Source: Trileptium ribeirensis (lineage: Eukaryota > Nematoda > Enoplea > Enoplida > Thoracostomopsidae). From it: a stretch of DNA of 64,000 bases. The translations under genes and the position numbers were made by a program. Below, piece after piece: positions 21,942 through 33,340 of the stretch (positions within the stretch are counted from its first letter, which is position 1; each line of letters opens with the position of its first letter). The stretch is from the NCBI GenBank assembly GCA_030248225.1, contig JASANE010016102.1, forward strand, positions 1 through 64,000. The letters are read 5' to 3'. Under the pieces are notes generated by a model. That model was not told the DNA's origin. It made no database searches and was given only the letters and a program-made list of their open reading frames with translations.

Positions 21942-24900
21942 GCACTGTACATTCATAGCTTGCCGTCGAAATTGGAACCTGTTTGTTTGGTTGGAAAGCT
22001 ACAACCGCGACTGAAGAACGTCTTGTATACGATGCACTAAAACATTAGTGTTCTTTTCATCAACAGCGAGATTTAAGTACATTAGTTCCGGAACATAATT
22101 TTACCGCTCTGATATTTTGCAAATATCTTTCGTATCTACACTAGTTTTGTAAGAAAACCGTGCCGGTTGAACTCTGCAGGGTTTAATACGTACTAATATG
22201 TACATGTATTGTATTAAAACTTTCCGGCTGTCAGCAACTTGGGGTTTAGTTAATTCAGAACATGCTTTAGTTAATTCAGAACCTGTTTGTGAGTTGTGCC
22301 CGTTTTGGGGAAGGACTTAAATTTCAATAACCCCTATGGTTCATTATTGATAAGGTTCCGACAGTGCATTAAAGTCAATGAATATTCATTTTCTGGTCAT
22401 ATTAACTCTTTAGTCTAGTTGAATATTGAAGATTACGGCTGTGGTAGACAAAATTCATTTTAAATTTGGGTAATATTTTGTGTACTATCGTGTTTCCTGT
22501 TTTTGTAGTGAATATAACAAGCCGTAGTAAACTGTTCATTTACGCTCTATAGCACCAACCCCATATAATATAGAGAGTGATTTTTAACGCTAAATACCTT
22601 CGGTTGAGTTGTAGAGCACAGCACTGAGATTTTATCAGTTATTGCTATATTGAAATGTCTACATAGGCATATTTGCTATGTAGCGAAATTATTTTGTAAT
22701 CTAGTGACTCGTAAAACGATCGGATACTAAGAGTCTGTGATTACTTGGCGCTTATTGACCATTTTGTCGTTCCAAATTTAGGTACCTCATCCCTCTTAAA
22801 TCCCACGATAGCATCTATACACCGCAAAACAATTTCAGTGACAACTCTACTGTCAATTTAGACTTATATCAAAACCGTACAACGCTTTATTTTTTTCAAT
22901 GACCAAAAAGTCAAAAACTCTGAAACTTATAAACTACGAATAGTATATACTGAATATTGATATATTTCCTGTAAAATTATCGTACTGATTGGACGGAACA
23001 TTTTCCTTAACATTTGAATTATGGAAATTTCTTTTCGATTTTTGGTCCCCGATGGCTCCCTTTGTACCTATATTTTTCGAAAGAAATCTTGATAAATGCA
23101 TAATTTTACATAACATTCAAACCGTATATATTAGCTGAGGTGAACTGCTAAAATCAGCTCAATAGGTGTCCGTATTAACGAATTAGCCTTAGGATTAGTA
23201 TTTCACATAATGGCAATGAGTCATTATCCCATATATCGATTGAGCTGATTTTACCACTTTTGACTAAGCTCGTCATTCGAATGATATATATTTATCGAAA
23301 CTTATTGTTTTTGAAAATTTTAATACCACATAAGATCCATTTAAAACCCAGAAATCGAAAAAATATTGTCATAAATATATGTATGTCTGAAGTACATATT
23401 TTCTGAACCGCCTCGTCGAGCTGAATCGAATGGTTCCCAAATTTTGACAGTATCTTCAAAATGGAACAGTTTGCGGGTTGTAGGAAACATCCGTATTTTT
23501 TACATGTTGTTCCAATGTTGTGAGAACATTTAACTAAGCTTTGTATTTTGCACATATCAAGCGGCCTATGTCGCCGGACTTTTGACTATCATTTTGAGAT
23601 TGGATATATTATATATAATATTGAATTTGTATTTTGCAGAACCACGTAAGGGTTCATCAGGTTTTGTTACCTATTTGCTAAATTTCCCGAAGTTGTAGAA
23701 CTTCAACTTTTGTAGTTAGCTGCTAACTTTGTTAATGCGTTCTCGTTTTAATCTCAAATTTGGAGCATAAATTGTTAAAGATGTGAATACGCGGTACTCT
23801 ACTTATTGCTACAAGCTTCCGAGACATTTGCCAGTAGCTTTAACTTATCTAATTAATAGAAGGTCGTTATTGACCTTATTAAGGGAAGTCTTCCGTCCAA
23901 ATTAAAATATCTCATGTTCAAAATAGGAAATACGACGTCGTGTGAATTGTATATTAAAAATAAATGTCCATATGCTGCGTACTTCTACTTGACTTAGTTT
24001 GCTTTTGTGTTTCATGCGATATTCCTGTGGGGGCTATAAATTGAATCATTGAAACTTTAGCTGCAGTTTTGCATTATCAGTACAGTAACGCGGGTTTATT
24101 CATATATTCTCCTGTGTTCCTCAACATAAAATTATGGACATTCGTTGTTCGAATTGTATTATATATATACTTTATTTATGAAATGGGCAATACATTAGCG
24201 TCGTTTATACGAGTACATTTTATTGTGTGCCTCTGCGTAAAGTTACGACATTCGTTGTTTGAATTGTACACTTTGATTATGAAATGAGCGATAAAATTTT
24301 ACAGTGTACAACTATAGTAGAAATCACTAGGTTTTAATCATTTCTTGGTTATAGCCACATCAGGGGTGTAGCCAAAGGGGGTGTCTATTTGTATACATCT
24401 GTTTAGCGAATATCGCTCTCGGCATTCTAATATTGGTATCGGGTATCAGTATTATTCAATATCGTCAAGTCTTGATATTTTGTACATAGTCGCAAAAATG
24501 AAAGGGTGTATAATGGCGCATCTTGTGACTTGCTGATTACATCAGAGGTGCTCCCATGCTAGAATTTTTGATCTCTCGGGTACCATCGCCGCAAGATTTG
24601 TGGCCTTGCGGTCACGGAATATCGAGCATGGAAATAATTTATATAACTACATTGTTGGCGATAAACCTGTATTTCAGAAAAACGTGAAAATCTTATCACG
24701 GAAAGTGAACTGAAAATATGCGTAATTTCAATCAAGCAGAGCTGAGGCTCTATGAGTATTTGGTATCCGTAGCTTATTGTTTAAGCCCGTATATATTTTT
24801 TTACAAAATTTTTCGATGTTCCTCATTTGTGCAAAATTTATTTTTTGGACGTTTTGTGTCATGTATATCTATCTCTTCGCTAGGACGATAGATTGTTGCA

Positions 24901-24984
24901 GATTTTTTATTCGACTTGTAATAGATTATAGCTGTGCACCTTACATTGTATTTGCGCGGCTGGAATGATTTCCGGGCAAATTGT
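21942..24984. other. No gene seen; small local duplications
   Basis: Non-coding. Noted: a short duplication (TTTAGTTAATTCAGAAC twice, about 22243 and 22265); a stem CTAAAATCAGCTCAAT/ATTGAGCTGATTTTA (about 23148 and 23237) that may be a decayed TIR pair; and a roughly 115-bp imperfect tandem duplication around GACATTCGTTGTT (24137 and 24247). A fragment at about 23400-23470 recurs at about 38635-38700 (CTGAACCG-CTCGTCGA then CTTCAAAA). Confidence 0.45.
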
Positions 24985-24994
24985 CGCAAAATAG

Positions 24995-25139
24995 GCCTAT
25001 CTCAACTTTAGTGGCCGAAGTACGATGCATACCATTCTCTAAATACTAAGCCTAAGCCAAGCGGCTGCCGCCTCGAACCCCCGCTATAATCTGCTTTTTC
25101 TAAACGTTATACCGTCCGACCCCTAAAGTTGACATGGGC
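24995..25139. mobile_element. Short TIR element, copy 1 (145 bp), Mutator-like target duplication
   Basis: The ends are GCCTATCTCAACTTTAGTGG and the inverted CCCCTAAAGTTGACATGGGC. The 10-base flanks CGCAAAATAG and CACAAAATCT match at seven positions, compatible with an aged 10-bp duplication. It is homologous to 42662-42843, including the internal ATACTAAGCC-type and GCGGCTGCCGCC/GGCGCTGCCGCC strings. Non-coding. Confidence 0.7.
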
Positions 25140-25149
25140 CACAAAATCT

Positions 25150-26049
25150 ATAGTTATTGGAAAAATTTTAAGGTGACTATTTGGAATATTAGAACATTTT
25201 AGGATATAACCAACTAGAGACAGACGTAGAAACGAACATTCATAATCTCATCTTCATAGTCATGGTTGAGTGTTACATCTTAACTTTTTCGCATAATTTT
25301 TATTCAGCCAGGCATTTTCCAGTAAAAATTAAAATTTAAACTTGCACAAAAAATTAAATTTTAAAATTTTGACTGTGGGAATCTCTTGCCTGTTGGTGGC
25401 GCACGGAAAGATTGAAGTGTTTTTACTTGTTAAATAACAGTCCCATTAGGTATTTTTTTGTTTCTGCGGACGGTACAGGTGCTTAAATGCAGGATTATTT
25501 GTTTTGGATTAGTTGTACGCAAGGGTCAGGATGGGTCAATAGGTTTTTGGCACGGAGTAATCGGAATTACGTTTACGGGGATATTTGTTCTGCACTTATG
25601 GATGCACCTAATGTTTACAGAATTTGGCCATGCGGTTTCGCGTCTTGTTTGCATTGCATGACTAAGCATCCGAATCAAAATTTGCTAGCAAACTAGACCA
25701 TATGTGCAACACTATTCATGTTGCTACCTTTTTATTACATAAAAATATTTTCATATGTTGTGTCTGCTCATGCCCGCTTGATCAACTCTTAAATTTCTAG
25801 CAGCCATATGTAGTCTTACTAAACAGTTAACGAGTAAGAGGTAGATAATGCTAATTAATCAGTAAGATATGTGATTATGATTTTCATCTACATACTCCCC
25901 TTCAAATGTATATACACCGCCAATACAATAACAAAAAAGTTAAGGTAATTTAAGCACATGTATGGGGCTTTTCGCATGTGAGAAAATGGTGGATGCTCGC
26001 GAATTGTGACACCATTTTGCTGAAAAATATTGTAATTTGGACCATTTTT
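25150..26049. other. No gene seen before the LINE 3' end
   Basis: Non-coding. A short GGAGTAATCGGAATTACG string at about 25554 resembles the hAT-like terminus, but the similarity does not continue, so it is not called. Confidence 0.4.
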
Positions 26050-26076
26050 GTAAACATTAAATTTCTATAAATAAGT

Positions 26077-28266
26077 CTAACCAGGATTGTTGAACACGAT
26101 GAGCATGGGTTGTTGATTGTTTGATAATGATGATCCGCAACCGGCATTTCGTCCCCAATCTCCAGGGGACCGACGGTGGACTGAAACACAATAAAGCGAG
26201 GCAGCGACGCGAGTGTCAGAGTTCAGGTAGTGCCCCGAAACATGAAGGCGTCGCTTAAATGTTGCTAACGATGGTGCCGTGACCACATTTCGCGGAAGAT
26301 CATTCCACGGCCTGACGACGCGAAGTGCAAAGCTGTGAAGACGAGCGTTTGTATGAGCACGCGGTTTGATGATTTTGAATTGATGGCCTCTGAGACGGGT
26401 TTCTTCAGCAAAGTTGAAAAGTCGGTGACGATCGTAGTCGACCAAACCATGAACCAGTTTGTAAGTAAGAATAAGATCCGCTCGGAATCGCCTTGTTTCC
26501 AGTTTTTGTAGTGATAAGTATCGGAGTCGGTCGTCGTAGTCCATGTGGTCGAGGCCGTATACCAAACGGGTTGCTCTACGCTGAACGCTTTCAACCAAAT
26601 TAATATCTCGGCGAAGATATGGCGACCAAGCTGGAGATGCGTACTCTAGTTTGGGCCTTACTAAAGCGAGGTAAAGCAGAACGAATGTTTTTTTATCGAG
26701 ACGACCAAATGATCGAGCAACAACAGATATTAATCGATGAGCCACAGAAGCAATAGCGCGGCAATGATCAGACGATTTGACAGAAGATGACAACATAAAT
26801 CCAAGATATCGTTCAGAGTCGCTGGATGAAATGACTTCACCACGTAGTTCGTACAAGTGTAACGGGTTATTTCGGCCAAAATGAAGCACTGTACATTTCT
26901 GGACGGAAAAGGACATCAAAGAGTCAACAGCCCAAGCATGACACTTGTTTATGTCTGTTTGCAGCGTGTTACAATCCTCGTCAGGTGTAGACCTGCTGAT
27001 TGTTTTGAGTAAAGAAGTGTCGTCAGCAAAAGTCCAAACATGACTTGTGATGTCATCAGACAAATCATTTATATAAAAGCTGAAAAGCAACGGGCCTAGG
27101 ACCGAACCCTGCGGGACGCCACTGGTAACGGACGCAGGACATGATGACTTTCCAGAGATGATAAGTGATTGGCTGCGGTCATTCAAGAAAGCACCAACAA
27201 ATCGCAAGAGGGGGCCAGTAAACCCATGGCATGACAGTTTTGCTAATAACAGGTTATGAGGTACAACATCGAAAGCTTTTCTCAGGTCTAGCAAGACTGT
27301 ATCAGCACAGTCCTTGGAGTCAATACAGGATGTGATGACCGCGAAATAATCAACTAGTTGTAGTGTAGCAGAACGGCGACCCCGAAACCCAAATTGTGTA
27401 GTACTTAGTAAGTTATTTCTGATAGCATAATTCATGACGTTGGTTTTTATTATGCATTCCATGGCTTTTGAACATGTAGAGGTCAAACTAACAGGGCGGT
27501 AGTTACCAGCTTCCATTTTAGATCCTTTCTTGTAGATGGGTACAACATGTGCGAACAACCAGTCCAATGGAATGGAAGCATTGAGAAACCATTTTCGGAA
27601 AAGAGTAGATAGAGGGACTGCTAAGGCGATACGACATTTAGAGAGCAAGATGTTTGGGATTCCGTCTGGGCCTGGCGAAGACTGAGCTTTCAATTGCTTC
27701 AAAGCGTTACATACCGTGATAGGTGAAAAATCTACCATACTAATTTCAGCAGCAGTGCGTGGTTTGAACGTTGGAGAACGACTCGAGTCGTTAGTTTGGA
27801 AGACCGAAGAAAAAAAGTCGTTAAACGTGTTTGCAATGTCTTCAGTGTTTGTCAAGATATCACCACTGATGGACCGGAGCTGGACTGGAGCTGGTGCCGT
27901 TTTTCTGCAAGAGTTCACATGACGCCAAAAGAGTTTTGGTCGACTATTTATTCGAGAAGCCAAAGATGACAGATATTTACGCCTAGAGCATGCAACTTCC
28001 CTATCAGCTATCATGGACAGTCGACGATAGTTTGACCAAGATAGTTCTGTCTGTCTCCGCTTGAAGGATTTGAAGCCGTTTTTTTGTCTAGTTAGAGCCC
28101 GACAACACCTGAAATCTGCCCAAACTGGACAACGTCGAGATGATGGCCTGGAAAATGGGACATAAGTATGTATGGCTTGACGAATTTGACTGGAAATGTG
28201 GGACCACATTTCATCAACTGTGATAGATTCGTTTATTGTAATGTTCGCAGTCAAAAAATCAGACAT
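26077..28266 (-). CDS. LINE ORF2, reverse transcriptase part (intact frame, about 729 aa)
   Basis: This part makes cDNA directly on nicked chromosomal DNA. The visible RT motifs run in order: SSPGPDGIPNILLSKC, YKKGSKMEAGNYRPVSLTS, TQFGFRGRRSA, TVLLDLRKAFDVVPHNLLL, SGVPQGSVLGPLLFSFYIND and the catalytic TFADDTSLL. Next come the thumb (RYLGFMLSS) and a C-terminal region typical of CR1/Jockey elements (VQRRATRLVYGLDHMDYDDR, then RRFRADLILTYKLVHG). No stop interrupts this frame. A frameshift near 28300 separates it from the endonuclease, so the whole ORF2 is not readable in one piece. Confidence 0.88.
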   Translation of the reverse strand: MSDFLTANITINESITVDEMWSHISSQIRQAIHTYVPFSRPSSRRCPVWADFRCCRALTRQKNGFKSFKRRQTELSWSNYRRLSMIADREVACSRRKYLSSLASRINSRPKLFWRHVNSCRKTAPAPVQLRSISGDILTNTEDIANTFNDFFSSVFQTNDSSRSPTFKPRTAAEISMVDFSPITVCNALKQLKAQSSPGPDGIPNILLSKCRIALAVPLSTLFRKWFLNASIPLDWLFAHVVPIYKKGSKMEAGNYRPVSLTSTCSKAMECIIKTNVMNYAIRNNLLSTTQFGFRGRRSATLQLVDYFAVITSCIDSKDCADTVLLDLRKAFDVVPHNLLLAKLSCHGFTGPLLRFVGAFLNDRSQSLIISGKSSCPASVTSGVPQGSVLGPLLFSFYINDLSDDITSHVWTFADDTSLLKTISRSTPDEDCNTLQTDINKCHAWAVDSLMSFSVQKCTVLHFGRNNPLHLYELRGEVISSSDSERYLGFMLSSSVKSSDHCRAIASVAHRLISVVARSFGRLDKKTFVLLYLALVRPKLEYASPAWSPYLRRDINLVESVQRRATRLVYGLDHMDYDDRLRYLSLQKLETRRFRADLILTYKLVHGLVDYDRHRLFNFAEETRLRGHQFKIIKPRAHTNARLHSFALRVVRPWNDLPRNVVTAPSLATFKRRLHVSGHYLNSDTRVAASLYCVSVHRRSPGDWGRNAGCGSSLSNNQQPMLIVFNNPG

Positions 28267-29100
28267 TCCGGGCCAGTCAGCACGTGTCCAACAATACCTA
28301 CGGGGAATACAAACCGGACTGTAAAATGGTCACTTCGCCCAATACCAGGGCCAACTGTGACAAAGTTGACAATGTCGCTGGAACAGAACACTAGATCAAG
28401 AACATTGAATTTACGTGTTGGCTTGAACACATATTGAGAGAGGCCAAGCTGAAAAATTAAGTCCATGAAATCGTCGCACAGGGTTGGCCAGTTAGGAATT
28501 GACCAGTTTATTTGCGGCCAATTAAAATCACCTAGAAGTAAGAATTCATCAAAGTTTTCATTTCGTAAAGATAGAATATAATTCTACAGAGCTAAGTTTG
28601 CGCCAGAGTCATTGTTCATTGAACGGTATACGTAACATACCAAAACTCGAATTGTTGTTGTGTTAATGATACATGTTGAAACATCAGTATGGCCTGGGCA
28701 GTTGACAATAGGTTGTGGCTTGAGTGAGTTATGTGCGAAGATTAAGCTGCCACCGGCATGACCATTTCGGTCTCCGCGAAATGTGGTAAAACCATCGACA
28801 CTTACCTCACTACTATCGATGCCATCATGCACCCATGTCTCGGAGACACAAATAAGTCTGACATCCGGGTCGTTAGATAAGTATATATAGTTTTAAATGA
28901 GCCATTTTGCGAACGATAGATTGTGCGTTAAACATAAGGCACGCTAGTTCACCATTTGATAACGAACAGTCAAATGATTTATAATTAACAACAGGATCTC
29001 CGGTATGGCCGGCCTTAATGCAATTTTCATTGTCATTAATCAGTGCAATTGAATCACTAGATATCAATGAGTTATCAAAAGTTAATGAATTGCGAGACAT
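28267..29100 (-). pseudogene. LINE ORF2, apurinic-like endonuclease part, frameshifted
   Basis: This enzyme nicks the target to prime reverse transcription. Motifs are present but split among frames: CLMFNAQSIVRKMAHLK at the start (29100-28873), then after a shift near 28870 VSETWVHDGI with the active-site Glu, GFTTFRGDRNGHAGGSLIF (about 28790-28730), a TAG near 28585, GDFNWPQ (about 28525) and LDLVFCSSDIV with GIGRSDHF, the catalytic SDH (about 28350). There are at least two shifts and one stop, so endonuclease activity has been lost. Confidence 0.8.
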
Positions 29101-29117
29101 TTCAAAACAGACACCGT

Positions 29118-30100
29118 CTATTGGCTTGATGCCCGTGCCGGCGACTGTCCGCTGTACGTAGCCACCGGCGTGCAGCCGTTTTCCGAGATAGCGGTTATGC
29201 GATGTCTGTGCTTGTTAAGAAAGGCTTCATCAGTTGCGCCTTCCGGTAATGTTATTTTTATAATACGCAAACCTTTTACTCGTACATTACTTTCACAGGC
29301 CAGGCGGCGTTTCATATATTCTTCGTAGACGGTTCGCTCCTTTGCTTGTTCTGCCGGTGTACGATCAGGCTTTAGGCTGATGTTTTTAAATCGAAGGTCG
29401 TCACAATTTCGAAGAGCGCGAGCATTGCTGAGAATGATGGATGGCGATGATGCCGCTGAAAAAGTAACCTTAAGCGCCTTTGGGCGCGTTGCACCTGAAG
29501 GAGTGGTTTTCGCCTGGCCCATCTGGTTAAATGCGGTAATATTGTGCAGTTCAGGATCAATGTCCATGGCTAACAATAAATTGTTAAACAATTCTTTATC
29601 AGGTACAGGAATATTTTGCCTATTAACCATAGGATGTAAATCAAAGACAAGAAGATTATATTTTCTACGTTCTAGATCTTTAAACTCCATCAAAGCTTTG
29701 TCAACCGCCAGATCTGCAGCTTCCTTAACGATATTAGACGAAGGCAGTGGTGAAATGCCAGTCGACAAAACGGCTCCGACTCCTTCAATGGGACTGTTAA
29801 GTTTGACACTGATGTCACTGACAGTCTTGGTCAGTGATTCTAACGCGACTTCGAGCTTATCACATCGCTTTTCATTTTCATTAATTCCATCAAACATTTT
29901 TCGCACCACCGGGTTACGGCTAATACAGAAACAAAAAAACTTATCTGGGTGTTTGACTAATTCTTTTGTCATCATCGGATTGATCGTAACACATCGAGCA
30001 TGGAATGTTGCTTTGCATTTGCCGCACGGCACCCAAGTATCATTGTGGTCAAGTCGAATGATGCCTCCAGCACAACAGTTCGTCGTGTGACAACTGTCTC
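29118..30100 (-). CDS. LINE ORF1 with PHD-like zinc finger and coiled coil, 5' truncated
   Basis: ORF1 proteins of this LINE group bind RNA and chaperone nucleic acids. The frame is open from about 30102 to 29118 but has no ATG before the finger, so the true N-terminus is missing. The N-terminal part has paired cysteines (NCCAGG, PCGKCKATFHARC, FFCFC) like a PHD-type finger. A heptad-like region follows (CDKLEVALESLTKTVSDISV), then a basic region (ERRKYNLLVFDLHP) and a domain ending in RVKGLRIIKITL that resembles the RRM/CTD-like region of such ORF1s. About 304 residues follow the first Val/Met-like start. Confidence 0.75.
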
Positions 30101-30114
30101 ATTTATATATAGCA

Positions 30115-30680
30115 TTCTGATTAGAAAGTTATCATCATTATCATCTAACTTACGGGCACTGTTTGTCCAAAACTTACGGGCACCAGCCTAAACAGTGTCC
30201 CTGACCACTGATCAGAAAATTACCTTCTATCTATTATTTTCTCTTACAAACATAAACCAATAATTTCAAGTTTCCTACAGATAACATGTAACAAACGTAT
30301 GTGTAGTAAAGGAAGGCTACTGGAGACAGAGCGAAAGTATGTATTTTACGCTCCAAGTTTGTAAGCGTATTCAATTTGACGCATTATACGCAATGGTGTA
30401 TAGTGGGAGGCATTTTTTGCTCTGGGTGTCCAAAAATCGATATATTTGATCAATAAATAAACATTATTAGCTTCCTCAGTCTCTTTAAATTTTCAGAAAG
30501 GCAATAATACCACCGCAATACATTAAGTTTAATGTAAAAGTTATTTTTAATGCATTTTAAATCCACTATACCTTCATTTTTCCTTCATCTGTTTTACTAT
30601 ATATAAAATTCGAAGACCAAGTTCCGGTTTAAATTGACGGTTCCGGTTGCTGGTTCCGGTTCCGATTATTCCCTATATAT
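30115..30680 (+). mobile_element. Partial hAT-like element (3' half)
   Basis: It starts at ATTCTGATTAGAAA and runs to GGTTCCGATTATTCCCTA. It aligns in order with about 14865-15428 of copy 1 (shared blocks include GACCACTGAT, GTAAAAGTTATTTTTAA and GGTTGCTGGTTCCGG-like ends). The first 550 bp of the element are absent, and the LINE begins immediately to the left. I could not find the missing part beyond the LINE, so a simple insertion of the LINE into this copy is not shown. Confidence 0.7.
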
Positions 30681-33340
30681 ATAGTGATGCAATCATAGCA
30701 GTTTTCGGTCTAGTCTGACTAAGTCAGAAATCTATTTTCAGCTAATATATATATAATGTTTTGTCCAACTGTGTTCTTAATTTGCTGAGGTTTAGTATTA
30801 GTGGTAGTTTTTAGTAACGTCCAACATAGAGAAATGTTACCGGAATACATTTCAGAATTACACAGCATAAGATTTTACGTGGTCTGAACCAGTTCAGGCG
30901 CCGGCATCTTTAATTATATATATATATTTGAAACGGAGTGAGCGGAATTTCCTCTTAAGCGCTAGGGGCAACATCGTGAAAAAAATTTGTTTGTTTCTGC
31001 CGCTCATAATTCATCTTCGGATGGATAGATTGCGGTAAAAGTGGTGAAGATGTGCCATGTAGTTGAACGCAGACAGCTCCGACCCCATCTTCCAGGTCAA
31101 AATAGCAAAAAACAGGTTTATAAGGGTTCTTTGCCAAATGTGATCCTACGAGTACCAGTTTTTCCCAGCCAATATCTAGCGTCGCAGACTTCGTATCAAA
31201 ATACAGAGAAAAATGCAGAATAAAATATTTACTGGCTATTGATACCAATTAGTGCTGTTATACATTGAATATTGACATTTTTGTGAGACCACCTGCTGTG
31301 GCTTTGTGGGCCCGAATCTGGTTCGTCGACCCTTTGACAGAAATTGCGATCTTTCGAACTGTGCTATGTTATTGCTTGTTTTGCCTTACAGTGAGTATAT
31401 ACCTACTAGTAAACATAATAAATTACAAAAAGTGAGCGGAGCAATAGTCAAAGTATATTATATCTTGTTTATGTATACATGTATTTAAACTAAATATTTA
31501 ATCAATTTATACCAAATACCACGTTTTAAACAGTTGATGTCAAATCCACCTTATAAACAGCTAGCTAGGTAAAAAATTAGCCTACCATTTGGGAATTTCA
31601 AAATATTTTAGTACTTATTTTTATAGCTTAGAGGAATAATAACAGTTTGCTGCAAAAAAGGTTTTGTTTTTCAAATTCAGGTGTGCGTAAAATTTTTCAC
31701 CATTGCAAAATCTTCCATGTTGTATATCTGAAATATGCATTATATATAGAAAATCTTTGTGTATAATTATATATATATATATGTATAATTGTATATATAA
31801 CTATTGCATAATGTGTTCTATAAAATACACGCTCCGAGTGGTGGACAATATTTTGTGTTGCAGTATACACCTCTGAATTTTTACGCTTGGAGTAGTTATT
31901 AACGTAATAAGAATACACGCTTAGGAAATTTAACTTTTCCAATTTCTTGTCAAGTTTTAAAACATGTATTGAGGTCCCCAGGCAAATTTAAGTTCATATA
32001 ATTCAAGAAAATATCAAAGATGTGTAAATTTTCTTCTGACTGCGTAAATTTTTTTCCACATTTTGTATTTACACAATAAAATACACAAAAACAAATATTG
32101 TATGCCAAAGTAGTGGTCTACACGTTAACATACACTAGGTGTTCGCTGCAGCTTGATTCTTCTTGAATCGACTCGAATCCTGACGATATCTTCTCATTTA
32201 CCAGAATCAGTTGTGATATCTTAGCCTTTCGTCATTGTTTCGTCTGCTTGAGGTTTGTATTGGGTGTCAGTTATGCTCTAAATGTCTGTACTTACATCCC
32301 CCAATCTCGTTGTTCGTACAAATTATTAGTTTCGTTTTTAAGGCTTGGTCGTTCCAACAACTCTGTGGGTCATATCGATATCGACATTTTAATACTTTTT
32401 GCTGTTTGGGCTGATATAACTTGTTTTCGTAATTAGACTAAATTGTTGACGATACTTTGAGAAAACAGGTTATACGTTTTTAAGCATTTGTACGTTTATT
32501 TTATCATAATGGAAGTCGACACTCAGTTGCAACTAACGGTCTTGCCATAGATATTTGTTTGTAAAATTTTTCCAAAAATTCTTTAATTCTTTCGTTTTAA
32601 GCTCCAAGAACCAGCGAATTGAGTATGTTTACAGGTTTTATTCCGACTGTCAGGAGAAATTCTACACGGTCAAAGGAAATCCGTGCAGTTAAATTACATA
32701 ATCATTGTCTATCACAAAGTTTCTGTGATTTATAATTTCATTTAAACTCTTTAACGTTTTGATAAATAATTTATTGATGTATGTCTAAGTAATTACGTTT
32801 GTTTATTTGACATTGTTCTGATGTATTACCTTAGAAATATTAATTAGGTCTTTTAAAAATATATTCATATGCTCCGGCTGCTTTTATCTATTTTAATTCA
32901 AGAATTTTTTTAAAATTCATGTGATTACTAAAGGTTCTATAGATCACAAATTCATTATGGTAACTTGTTCATATGTTAACTATTCGTGTAAGAGACGGTC
33001 TCTTAAGTTCTATAAGCCCGTAAACGATTAAAAATAAAGTTTAGCTCGGTATTGAGTTTCATTAATTTCGGTCTGACAGAAGGGTAGTTATTATACTCCG
33101 GTGTCTGTGATCTCTAGTTTTTTTGCAGCTGCTATGAAACAAGTTATCTAACTAATGTTATAGCAGCACTAGCTACATCTCATTTTGATTTCACTTCAAA
33201 GGTTCGTGTTTGGCTGATATATTATACATATTTGCAGAAAGTGCAGTATCACGCAAGTGTGTTAGTCGTTCCACTAGTTTCAAAAAATTTCAATGTATGC
33301 AAAACTTTATCGTATTGAAATGCTAATTTTTCAGTAGCAG
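30681..33340. other. Non-coding stretch with one dispersed repeat
   Basis: No gene supported. About 31050-31190 is the plus-orientation counterpart of the repeat at 11995-12150. AT dinucleotide runs occur at about 30745 and 31770. Elsewhere unremarkable. Confidence 0.45.

Larger units (their letters stand above)
26050..30110 (-). mobile_element. CR1/Jockey-type non-LTR retrotransposon, nearly complete
   Basis: The minus-strand order is ORF1 with a zinc finger (about 30100-29118), then endonuclease (29100 to about 28300), then reverse transcriptase (28266-26077). The 3' end lies near 26050. The 5' end is cut at about 30110, inside the zinc-finger coding region, where a partial hAT-like repeat begins. 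The clade is inferred from an ORF1 with a PHD-like finger and from RT motifs; no phylogeny was done. Confidence 0.85.

Noticed and set aside
26265..26594. 109-codon minus-strand frame
   Set aside because: An overlapping alternative frame within the LINE reverse transcriptase gene.
29380..30090. 236-codon plus-strand frame
   Set aside because: Antisense shadow of LINE ORF1, which has clear zinc-finger and coiled-coil features on the minus strand.
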